A stretch of 64,000 nt of DNA. Source: Nissolia schottii. Taxonomy: Eukaryota; Streptophyta; Magnoliopsida; Fabales; Fabaceae. The stretch is taken from positions 62,001 to 126,000 of the forward strand of contig QANU01019398.1 in NCBI GenBank assembly GCA_003254905.1, written 5' to 3'. Under the pieces are notes generated by a model. It saw only the letters and a program-made list of their open reading frames with translations, had not been told where the DNA came from and ran no database searches. How positions within the stretch are numbered: position 1 is the stretch's first letter; each line of letters opens with the position of its first letter. Both the position numbers and the translations under genes were made by a program. Below are positions 20,301 through 32,300 of this stretch, piece after piece.

Positions 20301-23300
20301 TAAGCCCCTTCCAATAACATAGGGCACGCAATTTCATTTTCTAAGAGTCCATTCCTTACCAAAAAAATAAATAAAATAATCTAACGATCTATTTAAAGAA
20401 ATAAACAGAGATGTGTCTAGGTCGTGTTTGGGTCATATGCGTGTGTTCGAGCGAGAAAAAAATTATTTTTTATTTGGGCGCTTACGGACAAGCAAGGTTG
20501 TCAAATTTCAGAGTTTAAGGAAACTTGTGAAGCTTCAACAAACTCGAATTTTAGGCTCGTAAGAGTTTACATATGTAAACAATATCTTATATAAGCAATG
20601 TAATTAACTAAACATGATTAAATTTCATATTTATAATTGATATTGAATAGTGTTAATTTTATAATAAAACAAATGAAATAAATATAATAAAATATACCTT
20701 AATTCATGACTTAATTGTTATGTCATCCTTTATTCTGTACATGTATTACTTTAAAGTTCAATAAAACAACTCAATTATGATATATATATAAGATCAACTT
20801 AATAAAATAAACAAATATTGTTTAACATAAACAAGTCAACTAAGTATCCAACAAAAGATACCGAATTTGTAGATTTTAATGGCAAAATCAAGTGAAAGTT
20901 TAAAATCGTAAACTCTAAACTCGCTATTGATTTTTATTGAGTGTACTTAAACTCGTATGAGTTTACCAAAAAAAGAGTTTACATGAAAGTTGACTCGTTT
21001 TTGTGTGGTAGGATCGTAAACTCATAAGAGTTTAAGAGTTAACTTGATAGTTTAACAACCATGCGGACATGTGCCCAATGCATGTCCAATGAGTGTCTTG
21101 GAGTGTCGGTATCCGACACGTGTTGGACACACAAACATTCAGTTAAAGAGTTGTGTTTGTGCTTCATAGCATCAAATGCATGTTAGATATAGATCCATAC
21201 ATGAACCTTCACCTAATAACAGTTCAAGGGCTTAGAAAAAGGCCTCTGACAAGCATATAAGCATGTCCTATTGCTGTTTCAACCTTTGCTGGCATTTTGA
21301 GTGGCAGTTTCCTTACAAAGTTATTACTCGCTCGTTTTGTCAGTCTTCTTCATGTATTTTTCCTAAGTTGAGACTGCATGCTTTTGTGTTTTAATCAAGC
21401 TTATGAATTATTTACCAATGGAAAATGCAAACTGCCAATTTCATTTAAAGATTCTGTATGCTTCTCTATTGGCTAAGCTGATGTAGTAATGCTAATTGTT
21501 GCATTCAACTGTTGTCAACTTGTCAAGCAGAACCTACTGGACTGCTGATTGATTCTGCAATGACACTTGTTATTTCCCAGATTCCGGAGGATTCAGTAGA
21601 TGATAGGAGAGAGGCATTGCTTAGAGCAAGCAATCTTGCCCTAGCGAGAGGTGTGACAACAGTTGTTGATATGGGAAGATATTATCCAGGGGTTTCAGCG
21701 GATCTTTCTTGGGAGGATTTTTCAGGTTTAATCTGGTAGTTTGGTATTTATCATATTTATCACTAATAAGATTTATCAATTTTGAATGCCATTTATTTTT
21801 GGGTTAATTAATATTTTTGTTAGGGACTCAATTAAAAGGATAAAAGAATATAGGGTTTCCAGTATAAAAATTGATGTAATGTAAAAGGACAAAAAACTAA
21901 TTTAACCGTTCTATGGTGCAAAATTTATATCTAGTTCTTTATAGGGTAAAAGTCATCTTTTGGACCCATAGTTATGCCTAATAATCACTTTGGTTCCGCA
22001 CTTTTAAAAAGCGCTCAATTTGGTCCTCTATTTCTTAAAATGAGTTAGTTTGGGCCTTTTTTACATTTAACCGCACTTTTCAAATGTGAGTAATGTCACT
22101 ATTCAAATGTGGGTATTGTCACTGTTCAAATGTGGTTAAATGTAAAAAAGGACCAAACTGACTCATTTGTAGAAATAGAGGACCAAATTGAATGCTTTTA
22201 AAAGAACGGAACCAAAGTGATTATTTGAGTATAATTATTGGACCAAAAGAGGGTTTTACCCTTCTTTATATCCATTTCATCAAATTCTCAAATCAAGGAT
22301 ATGTGGACTATTGGATATTTTCCTTGTGATGAGTATACATTTTTAACTTTTAAGTTACTTATCTCGAGAAAAGTATACACATGCCTTTGCTTGATTTGGG
22401 AATCAGATGAAATGGGTATTAAAATCTTGAAACAAGTCTTGTCGTTATATTTATTTGTAGGAGATGTCTTAAATGCACCAGAAAAACTTGGTGTCTCATT
22501 CACCGATTATGTGCGGTGTGGACCACTTTTATTTAACAGCATTTTAAAAATGTTATTAAACACATTAAATTTTTTTGGTTAAATGCATTTTCAACTTTGC
22601 CCCACCCACCCATATCCTTCTTCCTTCACCCCACTGACATATCCCTCTGCCCTATTCGCCTCTATGCCTCTCCCGTTCTCCTTCCACCCTATGCCTCTTC
22701 TAAAGACAGATCTGAACTGAGAAGTGAACACTGCAAAAATGAATTTGAATACAAAAAGGACCAGATCTGAATAAAATAAAAAAAGAATGGATCAAATCTG
22801 GGAATTATAATCAAAATAGTTGATTGAGAACACTTTTAGTAACTTCCTTTTCCGCCAATCCTGAAAATGGCAACACGAGATTCAAAATCTCTTAATCTCA
22901 TAATATCTCAGAGACAAAAAAAAAAAATCTAACAATTAATGAGGTTTAGCAATCAAATTTAAATATAAAATTACAACAAAAAATAAAAAATCAACCAATC
23001 TGGTGATATTCCTGAGGTGCACGATTTCAAGGTCGACGATAACACGGTGATGTGTGGTGGAGGTATGATCAGTTGTGAGCAGTGGCGGTGTGTAGAACTG
23101 CTGCGTCAGTGGTTGCTATTGTATGTCCCACGAGTTTTGAAGGGGGACTTGACAAAGGCGTCCCCTGGGAGTCGTCGACAAGGAGGACCATGCGGAGGTC
23201 GGTGGCGAGGGCGATGTAGAAGGAGAGTGGGGCTTGGGGGCCTAGGGAACTTGGCCTTGGCGAGGTTCCAGAGCAAGTGGTTGTTGGAGGAGGGTCTTGC

Positions 23301-26300
23301 ATGAATGACCTTGTGTGGAGGTGGAAAGAGATGGAGGAGGAAAGGGAAGAAGGAGGAGGAGGAGGTGAAGGGGAAAAGGTGGAGGAGGAAGGGGACGGAG
23401 GATTATGGAATTGCTTTTGTGTAGTTACGGTTATGTCCTTATGAACTATGGTGGACCTATTTCTTTTAACTTGGTGCATCAAGCACCAGTTATAAACCCG
23501 TGCATATTAGCCATCTCCTTATTTGTATATCACTCGATTTTGAACTTATTCATGGAGGGAACGGTTGGAAATAGTAATAGATGTGCCATTGGGAATTATG
23601 ATAATTAATGTATCCTTGGAAAAATTAGGAGTCATAGGAAATAGTCTAATTCTTTATTATTGTTCTTTTGTACATATAAACATCAGCAGTGCTACCCACT
23701 CAAGCAATTCACAGTTCTTTTGCTTAGTCTCTCTAAATTTGTTCTAAAATTTCTCAAGTGGAACACGGTTTGAATCTTCAAAGAACCGATAAAGCAAACG
23801 ATTTTTCCTATTCTTAATATCAAGATATAAGTGCTGTGTTATTTTGCAAATCTTTACATTGCTGATCCCATGCCTAGATAAAAGATGAGGGTTGTGTTAG
23901 GGAGTTAGGAACCTTGTAATCAAGGAGGAATATTGAAGATTGATGAATGTTATTGATTTGAGGATTGAAGACATGTCAAGAACCCTTGGGAATTAGAGCT
24001 ACTACACTAACTACCATGGTTATCAAACTCGCGAGTTTAAGTAAACTCGTGGAGCCTCCGTAAACTCGGATCGTAAACTAGGATCGTAAACTCGTACGAG
24101 TTTACCTATTATTAAAAAAATATTAAAAAAATATTTTAAAAAATTATTATGCTACAAAAATATATTTAATAAAACTTGAAATTCATAAATACATTTATAT
24201 CCATAACAAAGCACAAATAAAGATGAAATATATGAGTTCTAAGTTCAATTCATACATAATACATAGTATTGACTACGGAACATCACAAGAAGCGAATTTG
24301 TGACGATGATGTCTTCAATATAGAACACTAAAGCACAAATAGCAATGCAGAGGTCACGCACCCTGGTGGGAAAGATCCCTGAGCAAAGGATGAAATACAT
24401 ACGACAAGCAACGACGGAGCACAACGGAGCACGATTGTAGGCGCAACTGTAAATGATAACTCTAAAATACTTAAATGACCTAAATCTAAAAACTCATAGT
24501 TATGGAAAACAATATCAAACTTGTTTTGTTTCTTAAAAAAAAAAAAAAAAAAAAACTGCCTTATGGGTTAACTCGTAAAATCGGGAGTAAACTCGTGATT
24601 TTATGCGAGTTTACCCAATTTTACCCAGAAACGAGTTTACATGCGAGTTAGCTCGATTTTACAACCTAAACTCGTAAAATCGGACGATTTTACGAGTTTA
24701 CACGCGTTTTTAATAACTATGCTAACTACCCTAACTCTTTAAATGATTTTCAGAAATGCAAGACACCTGACTAATTCTTTCCTCTCCTTATTTATATTCC
24801 CTAATCCCTCTAACTAACCTCCATAGCCTATGTAATTACTCACTAACCACTAACCATACTACTAATAGTGTCCTAACATCAGTCTAACCAACGTAAAACT
24901 TTGTTGAATCTATGGATATGGAATATCAAGATGTATTTGAAGAAACCAACTTAATCCATTCAAATGCAATACAAAATAATGTAATAACAATGAAACTTAA
25001 GGACCCTATTTTCAAATTTTAATGTATAATTTCGCTTTTGAAATACTTTCGACGTAGATTATATTTAATTTTAATATATGTAAAATAAGAGTAGGGATTG
25101 ATGTTTCCTCCTGATTTTCTTGTTAAATGCCTTATTCTTTGCCTAAGATGTTTCATTTTTTGTTGTTTATTTATTTATTTGTTATTTTTTGGAATTTTGC
25201 AGATGTTTATCAATGGGCCAATTCTATGTCAAAAATGAAAATTAGAGTGTGCTTATTTTTTCCATTGGAGACATGGTCACGTGTAGTAGTATGAGCCCCT
25301 TCTGATCTGTGGTGTTTTAATTGAATGCTTAATGTATTTGTACTCTTCCTTAATTTAGTGCTTATTTTCGTATGTGTTGATAATGTCCTGATTTACCAGT
25401 GTTTTTTGTTTATTTTTTTGGTAGTAAAGCACTGTTGAATGAATAAGTGGGTCCTACCACTTCATTTTATCCAACAACTCGCATTTATGTCAAAAGATTC
25501 TAGCAAAAATTTTCTGGCTGAATAGCTTGTCTCTTTTCTGCATTGAGGACAGATGGTACTTGCTGTAAAGCCGTTTTAATCCCCATAACTTTGGGATTTT
25601 ATTGGATAATCTAGTACTGTAAAATCTGTGTGGGATGAGAGGATTTCAGAATCTGTGTGGGATGAGAGGATTTCAGAAATCATTCTCAACTATTTGCTCC
25701 TTCTTTTCTTTCTGTCTTGTTGGAAAATGAAACTCTTAACTTACTAGCGAAAAATTAAAAAAGAAAAATTTATTGCCATTACTTTTTGGATAATTGCCCA
25801 TTTTCCTAAAGTACCATTTATGTTCTGTAGTATAGCATTTCTAACATTCATAGCCCCATTTTCTTGCGTCACCCAATGTCTAGGAGTTTATGGAGTTGAT
25901 TGCATCAGTGTGCATCACAATTATTTGACTTCCTGATAATTGGCTTGGAAGAATGATAGGAGACCTCTTCTTAAGGTCTGTGTGAGGAGAGGGACATGGG
26001 ATTTGGGCTTTGGGGATGAGGAATTGGGCCAAAACCAGAACTCTGTTGTACAGTCAAGGACTAACACAATTTAAGCATGTATGAATTAGAAACGAGCATG
26101 TGTAGCAGGTTGGTTGAGTTAGTTAGGAAATTGAGAGACCAGAAAATTGAGGACTAGGGATTGTGCACCAATTCCTAAGTTAAGACCATAATGCTATCTG
26201 CACTACCAAAGTAGCAAGACGAGATTATTTGGCAGAGTGAGTCAATATGCCATCACAACTACTGCAGTATTGTGTCATGTGCTGGCCCTAATTTAATTAT

Positions 26301-29300
26301 TAGGTTATTTGTAGGGCCCAAATATAGGAATTAGTATTTAGAAATTAGGGTTAAGGGTTGTTTAGTAATATTATAATCAATAGGATATTTAAGATTGAGT
26401 AGAATGCATTAGAAATTAGGATTTGGGAACCTAGGATTAGGATTAAGAGATCGATAGCCTCTTGAAATGTTACCATTTGGAGAGTCAGTGGCCTCTCGAA
26501 GTGCTACCAATCCCCGTTCTTATTATTTTATATTCACATCAATAATATTTTAAGTATTTCTCTGGTTATATTTGATGCCGTTACAATTGGCATCAAAGCT
26601 CTATGAATGGTTACTATGTGCACTGTCATGGATCAACGCATTGATGGAATCGAAAGGCAATTGGAATTGCTTGAGGCTTTGGGGCTAAAATTGGAGTCAT
26701 TTTTCAATATAGTGCAGGATGAATAGGGTAAATCCCTGGAAATTCTAACAAAGCAGACGGAAAGGCTCCTAAGGGAGCTTGAACATGACCCATCCTGGAG
26801 AGATTGAAGCTGCAACCACTGTGCCGGTGACGATTGACGGCAGTGTGATGACGACGTGCGTCGAGGATGCTATCATAAGGAGGACGGTGCCTGTCGCTTA
26901 CGGGAGGCTAAGGAATAGCGCCGTTGTGAGCGTGACACAGTACTATGACGTCATGAGGACAGGGAAGCCTCTTGGGTGCATTTGTTCGTGTACGACATAA
27001 GTAGTCCCGAGCCACGCAGATCTCGCTAGTGCGAGGAAGAAGACCAGAGAAGTCAGATGCCGCCCCACCGAATGGAAATTCCAGATCTAGATCTCGTATG
27101 CATGAAGACAGGGATGGTGACAAGAGGTATATAAGGAAAGAAAGCAGCCGAAAACTTGAACTCCTTGTTTTTTATGGGGAAGATCCATATGGGTGGCTTG
27201 TTCGAATTGATTGGTACTTTTGGATCAAAGGCATAGAGAGGGGAACAAACAAAGTTGAGATGGCTATGGAAGGTGAAGCTTTAATTTGGTATCGATGGTG
27301 GGAGGATGAAAACCGTTTTCCTTCATGGATTGAGTTCAAGGAAGTACTAATCAATCGGTTCCAACTCGAGGTGGCTCATAATTGTCTAGAACCTTTTCTA
27401 GAATTGAAGCAAACGGGGAGTGTGGCTTAGTATAGGAAGTTGTTCGAGATGGTAACAGGAATGGGGCAAGAAATTGAACCAAGCACAGTGATGAGCATCT
27501 TCTTGAGTGAGCTGAGGAAGGATATTAAGGCAGAGATGAAGGTTAGTTCGTTCTAGAGCTTGAATGACATGATGGAATGGGTTGGGGAATTAGATAGGAA
27601 GAATAACACTTGCCGAGAAGAGTTGTGGGACCAAAGGACAGCCAACTGAACTTAGTTTTTGTGGTGGATAGAGGCCCACAACCCCCTGCAGGGACATTAA
27701 CCATTACGACTTCGGTTGGGGAGAGGAAAAGGAATGGTGGGAGTAAACTGTCAGTTGAAGAAATGGATGAAACAAAAGAAGGGACTTTGTTTCAAATGCT
27801 GTGAGAAATGGGGGCAAGATCATGTTTGCAAGCTCAAGCATTTCAAGTGCTTCATAGAGATGACTTAGAGGAAGAAGAGCAAGTTGTGGGAGACGGCGAT
27901 GGAAATGGCGTTCCAAAGACTCCACCTTGAGGACAAGGTGGATTTTGAAGGGGTAGGTATTATCATGTGCCGACCCTAATTTAATTATTAGGTTATTTGT
28001 AGGGCCCAAATATAGGAATTAATATTTAGAAATTAGGGTTATGGGTCGTTTAGTAATTTTGTTATTAATATTTGGCTATTTAAGTTGAGTAGAATTGCAT
28101 TAGAAATTAGGATTTGGGAACCTTGGGCTAGGATTAGGAGATCAATAGCCTCTCGAAGTGCTACCAATCCTTGTTCTTACTATTTCATATTTACATCAAT
28201 AATATTTTCAGTATTTCCTTGATTATATTTGATGCCATTACATACTGCTCGAGTTTCAGGAGGTGTTTCACCACAAACCATGCCTACCTACATCAAGGGG
28301 CAGGAAGTATGCCATTAACTTGCTGCCAGGTTTAACAATGCCTAATTTAAGACTTTATCGCTATCCGCACTACCAAAAGAGAGATCAAGAGATTTGTTGG
28401 AGAAATGTAGCATGATGAGATTATTTGGCTGAATGAGTCCATATGCCACCATACTCCGATGATTGGTTGGATAAATTCGAGGAGTTGGTGTTTTTGTTTT
28501 GATTATCGAGCTCTCTATAAGAATACAAGTTCCGGGTAAGTTTCCAATTCTGATGACTGATGAGCTTCGTGGTGAACTTGTTGGAGCACCATATTCTCCA
28601 AGTTAGATCTTAAGGTGGGCTTCCACCAAATACGGATGGAGGATAAAGATGTTGAGAAGACTGCTTTTCAGACACACGAGGCCACTATTCGGTTTTAGTA
28701 ATGACGTTTGGGAACACCAATGCCCCGCAACCATCAAAGCTCTTATGAATGAGGTGTTGAGTCATTTTTTGAGGTTTGTTCTTGTCTTTTTTGACAACAT
28801 TTTAGTGTGTAGCAAAATCCTTGACTCTCATTTGTTACACCTCAGAAGTGGATTAGGTGTTGGGACATCAGTAGTAAACAACAAAAAATACAGTTTTGGG
28901 GTTTCTCAAGTGATTTTTTGGCATATTGTCAGGTGTGCTAGTGTGGCTGCAGATCCGAAAAATATTGAATGTTGCATTGGCCAGCTTTAAAAGAAGTCAA
29001 AGGGTTTATGGGGTTTGTGGGACTATTACCGGCAGTTTGTGAAAGGCTATGGGGTAATTGCCAAGCCATTGACAAATTTGATGAAAAAGGATGCGTTTAA
29101 ATGCGGTCCAGCAGCACACCAAGCTTATGAGAAAATAAGGACAACTATAGCTTCAACACCATACACTACACAGCCACATGCTGTAATCAAAAAGCTGCTT
29201 GCAACCTAGCCTTTTACATCAGAAATTCATCAAAATGCTTCTAGCAAGTAGCAATAGCATGTTACAGTCACAACCCAAAATCCAAGCCCAAATGTTGCTC

Positions 29301-32300
29301 TCTTGATCCTCCTCTCAAAATCATTGTAGTCCTTCAAACCTATCATAAACAATTGCTATCATAAGTCTGGCTGGAATGATGATGCTACTCTATGCTTGCT
29401 GCTAATGCAAAGTCAAGGAGGATGTGGAAAGATGGTCTCAAGATATTACATCAATATAGGACTTGATTGCTGTATTTGTTTTGCTTCTGTTTTTACTATG
29501 TTGGAGCACTTGGGATGTATGTATTGATCTTATACTCTATTGTGTTTTTTGCTTTTGTTATTGTTAGAACTTGTCACACCCCAAATTTGGGAGTGACCAC
29601 ACAAAAGGACACTGTCCCTATAGAAGCTCTAACTTGACTAAAACTATTGTTCACACGATTAAATAAATAACTGCTGAGGAAATATAATTAATAAGTCTGC
29701 AAAACTGTAATGCCCTCTGATAGGTTACAACTAAATTATAGATATTAACTGAAATAAAGGAAATAATGCCAAGCGTGTTGCCATCCTGCCTAAGCTATCT
29801 GGAGCTTAACTAACTATCTACTAAGACTGGTAGTCCCCACTGCAAAGTAAAGCCCACCAACTGACATTGAAGTCTTGATTGCTACTGAAGGAGAGATTCG
29901 TTATCTAGATTCTCGACTGTATTTGAAACCAATAGACATAGGAGTAAGTTGTCTACTTAGCGAATGAGTATCACGGTACCACTCAGGTAGCGTATATTGA
30001 ACATAATAAGCATCTATAATATTAAAAGTAAATAAGCAATTGAATAATAAATAAACAACTAAACACAGTCTAAGCAACACTAGTATCTGTGTTTCTCTGA
30101 TGATGTTGAATTATATTAAGGATAATTGCTGAGTAAGTTTGTCCACCTCCAACTGAGGGATTGAATAGAGATGGTTCTCAACCTTGGTCAAGGAGGAACA
30201 AGTCCAACCTTGCTTCGCTAGGATAAACCCTTGCGGTATTGAGGGAAAGGGTATGCTAAACCCCGTAGGTATGTTGTAAGTCTGTGGGTATGCTAAACTC
30301 GTAAATGGGACTTACTGAGTATGCTAAACTCGTGCCCAACATAATCATATTAAGCAAATAATACTAAAATCATATTATGTCATTAATTAATGTTGGTGAT
30401 CTATCTACGGATCTCTACTAATTAATAGTTACCAAACTCATTATATCTTAAGTTACTAACCATATAAGGAAACCCTTACATAACTATATAACTATATCAT
30501 AGCATATAAATTACTACCTAAGCCCATGCATGCATTCACTAAGATCATAACCAAATAATAAACATATAAGAAAATAAATAACTAAATAAATAACTGAAAT
30601 ACATAAAGCACTACTGACTTGATTGAACGACAATGGCATAAAACGTTTGACGCACCAAGACCGTCACTCACCTGGAATGGTTTGATGCTGAGGAGCACTG
30701 ACACTGGAAGCTCCATGTGGCGTAGCATTGACACCTGAATTGGCCAACAAACACCACACTATGAGAAAACTCATAAACTAAAGGAAAACTATCATTGCAG
30801 GGTATCATTGTAGCGAATTGGCATCACTACGACGAACCGGCATCGCTATGGCAGTAGCGGACTACCACAGTGTCATCACTACCACAGTAATGGCACCGAG
30901 CCTACTACCCTAAGCCACCCTAAAAAGACTAGAAACCTACCCTAAGTGAAGACGCTGTGTTTTCACAAAGACAATTTGAGCAAAAGGCTTAACACTGGGT
31001 GGAACCTTAAGAGCTGAAGGAAATTAGCAACTGTAGCTCTTTCGGGGGGTCTCTATTTATAGGGGAAGGAAACCTCCCCCTCAAGCCACACAAGATCAGT
31101 GAGGGCTTCAGTGCACAATCAGCGCTGCAACACACAATCAGCATTGCAGTGTTGTGCATGTTCCGTGTCGCTACAAAGGTGTAAGACCGCTATAGCACTG
31201 TGTCTTCTCGCCTGTACCGCTGCAACGCTTGAGGACCGGTACAACGGTGTACTAGAACTGGGTTATCACAAAACTGTTGTTCCCCTCAATCTCCTCAAGG
31301 GTTGAGTTGTTTTTAATTCTATTCATAAAAATAAAAAATATTTGTATTTTCATAATGCAAGTTTGTGAAGTGGTGGATATTAATCTACCTTAAAAGAATG
31401 CATATAACGGGAACTGTGTACCCAAACTGAACCAACCCGTCAAAGGTCGGGTTGGGTTGTGACGGTTTTAAAACTCAAAATTAGCAAAAGTTGAACCAAC
31501 CCAACTAGTACTCCTATGTCTAGTCCGGGCATTTTCCCCATAGAATCTGTACCGGACTGACCTGCATACTGAAAGTTTCCAAACAGGTGGTAAATTTGAC
31601 AGTCAATGAAATACTGAAACTATTACTAAAACTAGTTTACAATTGAATATATGTGGATGAAAAACATAGTAGTGAGACTACTTTAAAACATGAAACTGTC
31701 ACGGTCATGGGTAGGGATTATTGGATTAGTGAGGCGGTGCATAGTAATGTTTTGTTGAAAATCTAGGGTGTATACTAGGAAAAGGGAACTCCGCCTATGG
31801 TATGTTTTGTTGAAAATCTTTTTCATATTCGGTCCCAAACTCAGGTAAAAGAGGGTTGTGTTAGGCCGTCGACGCTAACGTAAAACTTCGTAAAATCTTC
31901 ACGACTTGGATGAATGATGTATACTAGGAAAAGGGGTTGTGAATATATATTGTAATCAAATCATCCATTGACAGATTTGATATGAAATTATCTGATTGGG
32001 AAATGAGGCGTATTTAGGGATGGACGGAATACTGCGTGAGGGGTCATTAAGAGATTATGTTGATTATTGGGAGAGTAGGTGGCCTCTCAAAAACTACCAA
32101 TCCTTATTCTCTTATTTACAATTATGTTAATACAATCTTAGTTTATTACTCAGTAATTCTCTTGATTATTGTTTGGTGTCACTAAGATTGGTATCACAAC
32201 TCAAATCTTGGGAGCCCTGTGATAGTCACTACCCGCACTGCTATTGAATCTCATGTTCAGCAAATTGAGGAATGATTTGTGGTGTTGAACAATGCTTTGA

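Noticed and set aside
23069-23482. Pro/Ser-rich minus-strand open frame in LAF3 intron 7
   Set aside because: Produced by a purine-rich GGA tract; no homology remembered and no promoter or splice context.
25203-25282. LAF3 exon 8 ending at the first GT (25283)
   Set aside because: It would lose two residues that align with LAF3, and GTAGTA is a poorer donor than GTATGA at 25289; both keep the frame, so the longer exon was preferred.
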